A stretch of 46,710 bases of DNA from NCBI GenBank assembly GCA_016287975.1, contig JAEEXV010000062.1, positions 1 through 46,710 of the forward strand, written 5' to 3'. The translations under genes and the position numbers were made by a program. Below, piece after piece: positions 34,040 through 42,471 of this stretch. How positions within the stretch are numbered: position 1 is the first letter of the stretch; each line of letters starts with the position of its first letter. Source of the DNA: Lentisphaeria bacterium. Lineage in GTDB: Bacteria > Verrucomicrobiota > Lentisphaeria > Oligosphaerales > Oligosphaeraceae. The notes under the pieces are model-generated. The model ran no database searches, was not told where the DNA came from, and saw only the letters and a program-made list of their open reading frames with translations.

Positions 34040-37000
34040 CTATTGCGCGAGAACGACTTCGTCGAGAAGGCGTCGGCCAACCTTGAGCTTCACAATGACT
34101 TTCCCGACGCCTGGGCGCAGCGGCAGGTCGAGGCCCTCCTCTCGCAGGCGATACTGCGGCGGCACCGCGAGGAAATCGTCCTCGCCGTAGATGACCTCCA
34201 CCTTGGCGTCGGCGACTGGTTTCGCCAAGGCCAGACGCAGGCGCCCGTTTGCGATCTTCGCCTCCAGCAACCTCGGGAAGACCGCGATGGCGGAGACCTC
34301 ATTGGCGGGGAGGGCGACGGCGATGCAGTCGAATGCGCCGTCACGGGTGACCGCGCATGAAGCCTCCCGATAGACATCGACGTAGTGGCACTCGGAGGCT
34401 GGCAGCCTCAGGACGGGGGCGTCGATGGCCTTGTCGCCGCGGTTGTAGACGCTGTAGATGGTCTTGCCCCCTGTGAACTTGTTGGCGAAGACCGCAGGAT
34501 GCAGGGTGGGGACCAGCGGGACGGGGGCCTCCGCGGACGCGAAAGTGTCCGCGTTCTCCTCCAGGGTCTTGGCCGCCACCGCCTCGACGGCGGTGGTCAC
34601 GCAGTCCCCCACGCCGTTGAAGATGGACATGCGCCCGCTTTCGTGCTTGTCGTAATGGCTGTGGATCCAGACCTTCGCCTCGGGGAAGACAAATCGGCTG
34701 AAGACCATCTGGTAGGCGTTCAGCCGCCGAAACGGCGCCCAGCGCCCGCGGTTGGAAAGCCAGTGGATGCCCTGGCTGTAGAAACTGTCGATGAACTGGA
34801 GGATATGGTCGGTGCCAGCATGCTCCGTGGTCACCGCGGCATCGGGATTCGCCTCGCAGATGAGGCGCTTGAAGTTGAGGAGAGTCTGCGCCATCTGCTC
34901 AGGCGGGCAGAAGCCATGCGGGGTGCCGTCGAGATGGCGGTGGGCGGGATTGTGGCATTCGTAGAGCCGCGCCATGGTGTCCAGCCGAATGCCGTCGCAC
35001 CCAGTCTCCCGCACCAGGCGCGCGAACCGCGCGCCGATCTTCAGGGAGTAGTCTGGCTCATAGAAGCACAGGAACCACCCCAGCCCCTTGCCGACATAGT
35101 TGCTGGCATACTCCCCGTCGCGGCCGACGGCCGCGAGCTTCCGCCCGTCCACCAGGCGGTCGATCTCCGAGCCAATGCCGACCGCCTCGGGGAAGGTGTA
35201 GAGCATGAGATAGCCGCCTTTGGCATGGACATCCTCGATTTCACGGCGCAGGGGTTCGAGCCCACCTCGGGTGCGGTTCACCTCATAGCATCCGTTGTTG
35301 ACCAGCGGCGCGCCCTTGATCGGGAGTTTCACCAACTCCCAGGTCGGAAGCATGGAGCGCTCGGGGTCGTAGTCGTTCCAGTAGGCGAACTCCATGACGC
35401 AGTTGCGCTCCCATGGCCCCATCTGCGCGGCGTAGTCGTATTGCATCGTGTGCCTGTTGAAATACCCGTTGAAGCGCTTCGGGGAAAGCAGATGCATGTT
35501 GCCGTTGGGATGCCCTGAAAGACTGGAGAAGCATTCCTGGTACCATTGCGGAGTGGCGACCTGCTTCTTCCACCACGTGCGGATGAAGCGTCCGTAGCTG
35601 ACCAGCCCGTCCCGCCAGTCGGAGGGGCCACACCCGAGGATGGATGGAGGGACCTGGCACTCGCCGCCCGCGGGGATGGCGCTCGGCTGGAACTTCCAGG
35701 CCAGCGAGGTGCCCTGCAGCCGATCGAGCAGCCCCGCCGTGCGGATGGGCTCGTCGGAGGCGACGGGCTCGTAGATGACATCCACGGGCGCGGCACTGGC
35801 CTGCCGCCGCAGCGCCAGCAGTTTCGAGCCGCCGCTTCGGTCGAGGGGATAGGCGTAGAAGCTGCCGCCCTCCCTGGGCGCGAAGACGCTCATGACCTGC
35901 ATCAGCGCGGTGACGCCATAGACATGCCCCAGCTGGCAGTCCAGCGCGCCAGCCATGCCCGATTCAAAGGGATAGAAGAACGCATCGTCCTGCGGGGCGG
36001 AACTCATCCGAAGCCCCTGCAGGAAGGGGTGCACCACGGCCAGCGTGCGCCTGCGGTCGGAGCGGTTATTCACGGCGACACTGGCCTGCAGTTCCCGTTC
36101 ATCGTCGGTGAAGCCGACAGTGTAGACGGCGGCGATGGAGCCATCCTGCGAAAGCAGATGGAAGACCAGCCTGGAGGAGGCGGCGGAACACTCCGTGACG
36201 CGGAAGTCCTGGAGATACCGCCCTCCGTCGACCTGCACCGCGAAGAAGGGAGAGGGCCTGGAAAGAATCTGCCGCCGACTGAAGCGGTTGGTCAACTCCC
36301 GCAACTGGATGCTTCCCGAAGACCAGTCGTAGCACAGCCGTAAACAGCGGTTCTCCAGCGTCGCCTGCCGCGCCGCCAGATCCACGGCGGCCTTCGGCGT
36401 CATCGCAGGCGGCTCAGGTAGCGTCGGCGGCAGCGCGGGGACCGGGACGTCGACGACGGACGGAAGCGTATTGGACTTCTGGCGGGGCTTGTATCCCTCG
36501 AAGCGGATGGAGTCGATCTCCACGCAGAACGGCTTCCCGCGGGAATTCAGGACCACCAGCGGCATCAGGCCAGACGGCGCGTCCGCAATGGTCGCGTTGG
36601 CGACCCGCCTGCCGTCGACGCTGGCGGTCATGTCCCCGAAATTCCAGTCGATGCGGAAGGTGTACCAGGTGCCGTCCTCGCAGCGGAAGACGTTGCGCTT
36701 GTCGCCAAAAGTCATGGTCTTCTGGTTGCTGAAATACAGGACGGCGCCATATTTCATCCACGGGACGACTGTCGCCGCCCCCAGGAAAAGGTTGCCGTTG
36801 CCGAGCCCCGTGAACCGCACGCGCATCTCGCAGGCGCCCGCGTTCGTGGATTCCAGCCCCTGCTTGCAGGTCAGGCGGAACTCCCCCGCGCCCTTAAGTT
36901 CCAGGCGCAGGATGCCGTCCCCGCAGGCATGGGCTGCGTCTCCAGTAGACCAGAGTTTCCACGGGGCGTTCTGCCAGACATCCTCGATGGCGACCGAAGA

Positions 37001-37117
37001 CGGCCGCGTGTCGAAGGTCGTGAACTCATCCGCATAGGTGATTTCCTGCGCGGAGGCCAGAAACGGCAGAATCAGGCTGAGGCAAAGCGCGGTTCGGATG
37101 ATTCGATGGCTGCTCAT
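34040..37117 (-). CDS. Large secreted TIM-barrel glycosyl hydrolase (DUF6259-like)
   Basis: A 1025-residue exported protein. The signal peptide MSSHRIIRTALCLSLILPFL is followed by a LamG/DUF1080-like beta-sandwich (about 25-215; DMTASVDGRRVANATIAD), a proline-rich linker (VPVPALPPTLPEPP), a second beta domain (about 240-500), and a TIM barrel (about 530-850) with CDGIRLDTMARLYEC as probable nucleophile strand and TTEHAGTD as a second acidic site. A C-terminal beta domain ends it. It resembles proteins labelled DUF6259 but the reaction is unknown. I chose ATG 37117 because GGAG is 8 bases upstream; an in-frame TTG at 37123 has no such site. It is the first gene of cassette 3, divergent from AraC. 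Confidence 0.85.
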   Translation of the reverse strand: MSSHRIIRTALCLSLILPFLASAQEITYADEFTTFDTRPSSVAIEDVWQNAPWKLWSTGDAAHACGDGILRLELKGAGEFRLTCKQGLESTNAGACEMRVRFTGLGNGNLFLGAATVVPWMKYGAVLYFSNQKTMTFGDKRNVFRCEDGTWYTFRIDWNFGDMTASVDGRRVANATIADAPSGLMPLVVLNSRGKPFCVEIDSIRFEGYKPRQKSNTLPSVVDVPVPALPPTLPEPPAMTPKAAVDLAARQATLENRCLRLCYDWSSGSIQLRELTNRFSRRQILSRPSPFFAVQVDGGRYLQDFRVTECSAASSRLVFHLLSQDGSIAAVYTVGFTDDERELQASVAVNNRSDRRRTLAVVHPFLQGLRMSSAPQDDAFFYPFESGMAGALDCQLGHVYGVTALMQVMSVFAPREGGSFYAYPLDRSGGSKLLALRRQASAAPVDVIYEPVASDEPIRTAGLLDRLQGTSLAWKFQPSAIPAGGECQVPPSILGCGPSDWRDGLVSYGRFIRTWWKKQVATPQWYQECFSSLSGHPNGNMHLLSPKRFNGYFNRHTMQYDYAAQMGPWERNCVMEFAYWNDYDPERSMLPTWELVKLPIKGAPLVNNGCYEVNRTRGGLEPLRREIEDVHAKGGYLMLYTFPEAVGIGSEIDRLVDGRKLAAVGRDGEYASNYVGKGLGWFLCFYEPDYSLKIGARFARLVRETGCDGIRLDTMARLYECHNPAHRHLDGTPHGFCPPEQMAQTLLNFKRLICEANPDAAVTTEHAGTDHILQFIDSFYSQGIHWLSNRGRWAPFRRLNAYQMVFSRFVFPEAKVWIHSHYDKHESGRMSIFNGVGDCVTTAVEAVAAKTLEENADTFASAEAPVPLVPTLHPAVFANKFTGGKTIYSVYNRGDKAIDAPVLRLPASECHYVDVYREASCAVTRDGAFDCIAVALPANEVSAIAVFPRLLEAKIANGRLRLALAKPVADAKVEVIYGEDDFLAVPPQYRLREEGLDLPLRPGVGKVIVKLKVGRRLLDEVVLAQ

Positions 37118-37140
37118 CGGCAAATCTCCAGGGTGGGGCG

Positions 37141-37169
37141 TTGACTTTTGGGAACCGCTGTAATTATAC
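37141..37169 (+). promoter_or_regulatory. Sigma70-type promoter for the cassette 3 araC gene
   Basis: TTGACT (37141-37146), 17 bases, TTATAC (37164-37169). Transcription would begin near 37176, 15 bases before the ATG at 37191. The -35 box lies only 24 bases from the start of the divergent gene. Confidence 0.6.
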
Positions 37170-37190
37170 TTCGCAAGACGGCGACTGAAA

Positions 37191-38126
37191 ATGGGAGAAA
37201 AGATATATTATTTATCCAAATCAATAACTCTTTTGGTTTTTCCTATGGTTCTTTCTGGAAAAAACTTTTCCATATCTTCCAAACGGGACATCATCCCGTC
37301 GCGGGTGAAGAACCAGTATCTGCCGCTGGACGGGCTGGAGGCCACCCCCTTCCGAAACGCAGGCTTCATCTACGCCGCGCTGGTGGACTTCGACTCCCGC
37401 TGGCTTCTGGAGCGCTGCGGAGCCAAGGAGACGCCGCATCTGGACTTCTTCTATCCGCTGGACGGCTGCCTCCAGATTGAATCGACGCTGGGCGTGATGC
37501 GCGCGTCCCCAGGCGAGGCGCTGGCGGTCCCCGCCTACTTCGACCGCAGATTGACCATCCCCTCGCCACGCTGCCGCCATCTCTATTTCCGCACCAACAC
37601 CCCCGCCTTCTTCCCCAATATCACCTCCATCCTGATGCAGAAATCCCCCTGCACTCGCGAAATCGACTTCTATATGCAGCGGCTGCTGGAGGACAACCAG
37701 CGGAACTTCCAGGACACGACCCAGGAGCGCACGGAATATCGGCTCCATCTCTATTCGCTGCTGGCGAATCGGCTGAAGACCGAATGGAGCGGCCAGGGAA
37801 CGGCCGAACGCAATCGGCTGGAGGACTTCTATTCGCATTCCAACGACTTCACGGACTCCGTCGCGGTGACGGACTTCGCCCGCCGCGCCAATCTCTCCGA
37901 ATCGGCGTTCTACAAGCGGTGCGTCGCGGAAACTGGCCTCTCGCCGAAGCAGTTCATGCAACGGAAACGGATGGAACAGGCCAGAATCCTGCTGCGGTAT
38001 TCCGGAATGCCGATCCAAAGCATCGCCGAGCAACTCGGCTACTCCTCGATCTTCTCCTTCTCCAAAGCCTTCCGCAAGGAATTCGGCAAGTCCCCGCGCT
38101 TCTATCGCAACGAGGCAAAAAGCTGA
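37191..38126 (+). CDS. AraC-family transcriptional regulator, cassette 3
   Basis: A protein of up to 311 residues. The N-terminal sensing domain (about 40-160) includes LDFFYPLDGCLQIESTLGVM and a proline/arginine cupin-like end (YFDRRLTIPSPRCRHLYFRT). The C-terminal double helix-turn-helix (about 225-308) has DFARRANLSESAFYKRCVAE and IQSIAEQLGYSSIFSFSKAF. The start is uncertain: ATG 37191 lies 15 bases after a predicted transcription start but lacks a ribosome site, and ATG 37245 (MVLSGKNF) also lacks one. It is divergent from the cassette 3 operon and its stop is 25 bases from that of the convergent SGNH gene. Confidence 0.9.
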   Translation: MGEKIYYLSKSITLLVFPMVLSGKNFSISSKRDIIPSRVKNQYLPLDGLEATPFRNAGFIYAALVDFDSRWLLERCGAKETPHLDFFYPLDGCLQIESTLGVMRASPGEALAVPAYFDRRLTIPSPRCRHLYFRTNTPAFFPNITSILMQKSPCTREIDFYMQRLLEDNQRNFQDTTQERTEYRLHLYSLLANRLKTEWSGQGTAERNRLEDFYSHSNDFTDSVAVTDFARRANLSESAFYKRCVAETGLSPKQFMQRKRMEQARILLRYSGMPIQSIAEQLGYSSIFSFSKAFRKEFGKSPRFYRNEAKS

Positions 38127-38151
38127 GGGAATGGCGCCAGGCCTCGCCCGC

Positions 38152-39261
38152 TCACTTCAGACGGCGGCGCAGGATCCGCGCCACGCGCGGGGCGAGGGCG
38201 GCGGCGAGGCGCATCTGCCCGAGGTCGGAGAGATGGCGCCCGTCGACGAGGCAATCGGTGGCCAGGGGGCCCAGGATGGTGCTGCCGTCCAGGAAATGCA
38301 ATCCGCCGCCGCGGAGGCTGATCTCGGCGGTGACGAGATCCCGCGCATACGCGCGGTTGCGGCGGTGCGTCGCCTGCTCCTCGGGAGCAAGGCCCGTTGC
38401 GCGCGTCGCCGAGAGAATCGCGACCGCCGCCTCGGGCGCGGCGGCGCGCAGCGCCTCCACAAACGGCGCCAGCGACGCGATGTAGCCGTCGGGGCAGAGT
38501 TCCTCGAAGTGCAGGATATACAGGACTGCTTCGGGCGCGGATGCCGCCAGGAACCGCGCGGTCTCCAGGGAGGCCGCCGTCTCCGCGGGGCACAAATGGC
38601 AGCCGAGGTTCAGCACCGTGCGCCCCAGTTTGCGTTCAAGGATATTGCACCAGGCCATTCCAGGGCGCGACGCGCCCCGCCCCTGCGCCGAGGCGCCGCC
38701 ATAGACGACGATCGGCGGCTGTTTCGGCAGCGCGGGCGCCGCGAAGGCCGCGCCCGCATCCGTGCCGATCTCCAGCGCCTCCAGCGGCGCGAAGAGCGGC
38801 AGATTCACCGTGAAGCGCTGCATCCTCACGCGCGAATCCAAATCCTCGAAAATGAGGAAGGTCTGCTCCGCCGGCTCGCCGCTCGCCCGCACCACATAGT
38901 GGTAGAAGCCCGCACCGCGCGCGCTGCCGATGTAGAGATCAAGGGCATGGCTGCCAGTGCGCGGCGTATCCGGCCAGATCGGCGCCTTCCCCAGTCGAAT
39001 CTTCAGCGACACCCGCCGAGAATTCGTCACAAAACTCACCTTCCCCCCCGACGAGAGCGCCGCGTCCTCCTCCAGCCCCTTCGGCAGCGCCGACGCGCCG
39101 CCGAAACGCCCCCAGCCCGCCGCCCCTGGCATCGGCAGCCCATGCACGGCAAAGGGGGCCGCATGGGCATCCTGGAAGACAAGCTCCGTGCCTGCCGCGG
39201 CGGCCCCGCCCTGCATCATCTTGTCAGGGACTTCAATTCGCCTGGCGTTGTTCTGGTTCAT
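38152..39261 (-). CDS. SGNH hydrolase paralogue 2 (possibly inactive)
   Basis: A 369-residue SGNH/GDSL-like esterase. The N-terminal beta domain (about 1-185) precedes an SGNH domain with YGGASAQG (candidate nucleophilic Ser), [17 protein letters not shown] and VDGRHLSDLG (Asp-x-x-His-like end). It is a clear paralogue of the gene upstream, but where that protein has GFSGNGKGE this one has GCHLCPAET, losing the block that supplies an oxyanion Gly/Asn. I chose ATG 39261, which overlaps the upstream stop as ATGA. There is no signal peptide. It is the last gene of the exporter operon. The frame is open further upstream only as a shadow of its neighbour. Confidence 0.82.
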   Translation of the reverse strand: MNQNNARRIEVPDKMMQGGAAAAGTELVFQDAHAAPFAVHGLPMPGAAGWGRFGGASALPKGLEEDAALSSGGKVSFVTNSRRVSLKIRLGKAPIWPDTPRTGSHALDLYIGSARGAGFYHYVVRASGEPAEQTFLIFEDLDSRVRMQRFTVNLPLFAPLEALEIGTDAGAAFAAPALPKQPPIVVYGGASAQGRGASRPGMAWCNILERKLGRTVLNLGCHLCPAETAASLETARFLAASAPEAVLYILHFEELCPDGYIASLAPFVEALRAAAPEAAVAILSATRATGLAPEEQATHRRNRAYARDLVTAEISLRGGGLHFLDGSTILGPLATDCLVDGRHLSDLGQMRLAAALAPRVARILRRRLK

Positions 39262-40295
39262 GAAAGCCTCAGCAGTTGTCTGATCACGGGAAGCATGGCA
39301 TCGGCGACCCGCTGGAAGCCCAGGTCGGTGGCATGGACGCCGTCCACCGTCCCCTCCCATGCGTCGGGGGCGAGCAGGGCGCGGCCGTCGATGAAGAAAA
39401 GTCGCTTGTCGCCTTCGGCGCGGCGCGCGGCGACCAGGCGCCGCGCGTAAGCCTGGTTCTTCGGCATTTCATCGCCGACCGAAGCCATGCGGCGCGCGCG
39501 GGGGGTGCTGTAGCCAGTGGACAGCGCAATCGGCGTCTCGGGATGCGCCGCGCGCAGAATGTCTATAAACGGCACGGTGCGTTCGCGGAAGTGCAGAAAG
39601 CAGTTCCACTCGTAGGTCAGGATGTAGGCCGCTGGCGTCTTCACCTGCGCCAGAAGCCGCGCCATCTCGGGTTCGCCCTTGCCGTTGCCAGAGAAGCCGA
39701 AGTTCAGAAAATGCCGTTTCAGGCGGCGCGCCACGATATTCGTCCACGCCATCCCGGGGCGGGACGCGCAGCCGCCCTGCGTGATGCTGGTGCCGTAGAC
39801 GACCACAGGGCGATCGATGAGCGGCGTGGGCTGCGGCACCTCCGGCGACACGTCCGCCTCCAGGCCGATTTCGAGGGAGTCCATGCGTTCGTAGAGCGGC
39901 AGATGCAGCAGGAAGGTGCGAGGGGCGCGCTGCTCCGCCTCGAAAAGTGTCGCCGTGAATTCATCCTCGGCCGCAGTGGCGACGGCGCGGAACACCTCGT
40001 GTCCCGCCTCGCCGACGTAGAGGTCGATGCCGTGGCTGCCCGTCCGGGGGAAGTGATCCATCACCGCGGTCCCCGTCAGCTTCACGCGCACCGCCACCAC
40101 CCGCGAATCGCTGCGGAAGCGGATGCGCGCGCCCGCCAGGTTCCAGGAGAGGGTCGCAACGCCGTCGGAGAGCGGCTCGGGCGGCTCCAGCGGGATGCGC
40201 CGCCACGCATGCTCTTCGGGGAACCAGTTGAGGCCAGTGACCTCGAAGGGGGCCTGGCGCGGGTCATGGAAGCGGAGCCTGGATGGTTTATTCAT
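39258..40295 (-). CDS. SGNH hydrolase paralogue 1
   Basis: A 345-residue SGNH/GDSL esterase. After a jelly-roll-like N-terminal domain (about 1-160), the catalytic domain has YGTSITQGG (nucleophile Ser), [28 protein letters not shown] (Gly and Asn blocks) and [11 protein letters not shown] (catalytic Asp-x-x-His). It should deacetylate or de-esterify a carbohydrate. There is no signal peptide. The ATG at 40295 overlaps the permease end by 8 bases, so translation is coupled to the ABC transporter. The link between an esterase and a MacB-type exporter is unusual and suggests the exported molecule carries ester groups (inference). Confidence 0.88.
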   Translation of the reverse strand: MNKPSRLRFHDPRQAPFEVTGLNWFPEEHAWRRIPLEPPEPLSDGVATLSWNLAGARIRFRSDSRVVAVRVKLTGTAVMDHFPRTGSHGIDLYVGEAGHEVFRAVATAAEDEFTATLFEAEQRAPRTFLLHLPLYERMDSLEIGLEADVSPEVPQPTPLIDRPVVVYGTSITQGGCASRPGMAWTNIVARRLKRHFLNFGFSGNGKGEPEMARLLAQVKTPAAYILTYEWNCFLHFRERTVPFIDILRAAHPETPIALSTGYSTPRARRMASVGDEMPKNQAYARRLVAARRAEGDKRLFFIDGRALLAPDAWEGTVDGVHATDLGFQRVADAMLPVIRQLLRLS

Positions 40296-41601
40296 GGCGC
40301 AATGCCTCGATGGGTGAGAGGGCCGCCGCGCGGATGGCGGGATAGATGCCGAAGAGCACGCCCGTCGCCAGGGAAATCGAGAATGCCAGCACGATGGAAT
40401 CCGCCTGGATGATGGTCACCAGCCCCGCGATATGCGTGACCAGCTTCGGCACGCCGATCCCCAGCCCGATCCCGATCAGCCCGCCGATCAGCGACAAAAG
40501 CAGCGCCTCCGTCAGAAACTGCACCACGATGTCCCCGCGCGTCGCCCCCAGCGCGCGGCGGATCCCGATCTCGCGCGTGCGCTCCGTCACGCTCGCCAGC
40601 ATGATGTTCATGATGCCGATGCCGCCCACCAGCAGGCTGATCGCCGCGATGCTCCCCAGCACGATGTTGAAGATGCGCTTGGTCTGCTCCGCCTGCTTCA
40701 GCAGCTCCAGCGGCACCACGATCTCGAAGTCCGCCTTGCGGTGCGTCTGGCGCAAGGTCGCGCGCACCGCGCTGGCGATCGGCAGCACCTGCGCCTCCGA
40801 GGGCGCCGTCAGGGTCAGCTGGTGCAGCTCCACCTGCTCGATGCTCCAGGATCCCGCCTCGCGGTTCACGATCTTCTCGCCGAAACGCCGCTGCGCCGCC
40901 GTGATCGGCACATACACCTCGAAGATCTCCTTCGGCGGCGCCCCGCCGACGCCCTTTCCGCCTTTCCTGCCCTTCCCCGCCCCCCCCGAAGGCGCGCTCT
41001 GGCTGCGCACGATGCCGACCACCTGGTAGGCCTGCTTGCCAAGATAGATGCTCTGCCCCAGCGGATGCTCCAGGCGGAAGAGCCGCGCCGCCGTCGCGCT
41101 GCCCAGCACCGCGACATTCTCGTTGCGCGCCATGTCGCTGGCGTCGATGAAGCGCCCCGCCAGCAACTGGATCGGGGAGTGGCGCAGCGCCCACGGCACC
41201 GTGCCGACGACCTTGCCTGGCACCATCTCCACCCCGTGCCGCAGCCACGCCGTGATCTCCCGCGCAGGCACCCGGATCTCGATCTCAGGATACAGGTCGT
41301 GGATCCGCATCAGGTCCTCGTACTTCAGCCCATACTCCGAGATGCGCGACCGACGCCCCTCCCCGCTCGACGAATCGCTGTTCGTCGGCTTCACCGAACG
41401 GATGATGATGTTGTCGCTCCCCAGCTCCCGTATCTGCTGCCGGGCCTCGTACGACGCCCCCTCCCCGATCGCCAGCATCGCAATCACGCTCCCCACGCCG
41501 AAGATGATCCCCAGCGCCGTCAGAAAACTGCGCAACTTGTGCTCCGTGATGCTCCGAAGCCCCAGTTTCACCACTCGCTTGGATTTGTACAGCAAATGCA
41601 T
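40288..41601 (-). CDS. MacB-like ABC transporter permease
   Basis: A 437-residue permease of the MacB/FtsX class. The first transmembrane helix is near 20-42 ([20 protein letters not shown]). A large periplasmic MacB_PCD domain follows (about 45-300), containing a glycine/lysine-rich loop ([15 protein letters not shown]). Three C-terminal helices (about 315-430) include [20 protein letters not shown] and [12 protein letters not shown], the FtsX signature. It uses ATP hydrolysis by the partner ATPase for mechanotransmission, driving export through a TolC-like channel. I chose ATG 41601; a TTG at 41625 is less likely. A 165-bp gap with repeats separates it from the ATPase gene, while it overlaps the SGNH gene downstream. 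Confidence 0.9.
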   Translation of the reverse strand: MHLLYKSKRVVKLGLRSITEHKLRSFLTALGIIFGVGSVIAMLAIGEGASYEARQQIRELGSDNIIIRSVKPTNSDSSSGEGRRSRISEYGLKYEDLMRIHDLYPEIEIRVPAREITAWLRHGVEMVPGKVVGTVPWALRHSPIQLLAGRFIDASDMARNENVAVLGSATAARLFRLEHPLGQSIYLGKQAYQVVGIVRSQSAPSGGAGKGRKGGKGVGGAPPKEIFEVYVPITAAQRRFGEKIVNREAGSWSIEQVELHQLTLTAPSEAQVLPIASAVRATLRQTHRKADFEIVVPLELLKQAEQTKRIFNIVLGSIAAISLLVGGIGIMNIMLASVTERTREIGIRRALGATRGDIVVQFLTEALLLSLIGGLIGIGLGIGVPKLVTHIAGLVTIIQADSIVLAFSISLATGVLFGIYPAIRAAALSPIEALRHE

Positions 41602-41654
41602 GGCAGTTTCCAAAAGGCAAGTCAATGCAGCGGAAAAACCGCGCTTTCGCGGAC

Positions 41655-41677
41655 GTAGCCACGGCGTCCCGCCGTGG
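41655..41677. repeat. Third copy of the CCACGGCG palindrome
   Basis: Identical over 23 bases to 2868-2890, including the CCACGGCG-TCC-CGCCGTGG hairpin. A similar lead-in, CGGACGTAGCC, is shared as well. It sits inside the exporter operon between the ATPase and permease genes. Confidence 0.8.
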
Positions 41678-41709
41678 CGCCCCCGCAGAACGAACCAGCC
41701 ACCGCTTAC

Positions 41710-41745
41710 GGAAAATCCGGAAAATCAGGAAAATCCGGAAAATCC
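41710..41745. repeat. Four tandem 9-bp repeats
   Basis: GGAAAATCC, GGAAAATCA, GGAAAATCC, GGAAAATCC in a row, in the gap between the ATPase stop and the permease start. They could vary in number by slippage and tune the distance between the two genes. Confidence 0.9.
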
Positions 41746-41766
41746 GCCCCTCTCCTGGGGGGGCGC

Positions 41767-42471
41767 TCACCGCAGTTCGTCGGATGCGATTTCCCCGTCG
41801 ACGACGCTGATGATGCGGCGGGCGTGTTCGGCGATGGCGCGTTCGTGGGTGACCAGGACGATGGAGCGGCCTTCCGCGGCGAGGTGGTCGAGCACCTGCA
41901 TGATTTCAAGGCCCGTGGCGTGGTCGAGGTTGCCCGTGGGTTCGTCGGCGAAGATCATGGAGGGCTCGTTGGCGAGGGCGCGCGCGATGGCGACGCGCTG
42001 CCGCTGGCCGCCCGAGAGTTCGTTCGGACGGTGGCCTGTGCGGTGGCCGAGCCCGACCAGTTTCGCCAGTTCCAGCGACCGTCGGCGGCTGTCGCCCTCC
42101 GACCAGCCCTGGTAGAAAAGCGGCACCTCGATGTTCTCCAGCACCGTCAGCTGGCTGATCAGGTTGAAGGACTGGAAGATGAAGCCGAACTTGCGCCCGC
42201 GCACCGCCGACAGCTGCCCGTCGTCCATGCGCGCGACATTCTCCCCCTCCAGGAAATAGTCCCCGCTGGTCGGCACGTCGAGGCATCCCAGGATGTTCAG
42301 CAGCGTCGACTTGCCAGACCCAGAGGTCCCCATGATGGAGACGTAGTCCCCGCGCCGCATCTGGAACGAGATGCCGCGCAGCGCATGGACCACCGTGTCC
42401 CCCATCGGGAAGTCCTTCCTGAGGTCCACGACCCGCAGGACCTCGGCCGCCTGTCCAGACGCGCCGCTCAC
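41767..42471 (-). CDS. MacB/LolD-type ABC transporter ATPase
   Basis: A 234-residue ATPase. It has Walker [10 protein letters not shown] (near 55), Q-loop FIFQSFNLI, signature LSGGQRQR (near 158), Walker [14 protein letters not shown] and the switch HERAIAEHA. It powers the MacB-like permease; in canonical MacB the two are one polypeptide, here they are separate. I chose a GTG start at 42471 that overlaps the adaptor stop as GTGA and gives a normal-length LolD-type protein. The frame is open upstream to 42675, but that part encodes low-complexity shadow sequence of the adaptor gene. Confidence 0.9.
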   Translation of the reverse strand: MSGASGQAAEVLRVVDLRKDFPMGDTVVHALRGISFQMRRGDYVSIMGTSGSGKSTLLNILGCLDVPTSGDYFLEGENVARMDDGQLSAVRGRKFGFIFQSFNLISQLTVLENIEVPLFYQGWSEGDSRRRSLELAKLVGLGHRTGHRPNELSGGQRQRVAIARALANEPSMIFADEPTGNLDHATGLEIMQVLDHLAAEGRSIVLVTHERAIAEHARRIISVVDGEIASDELR

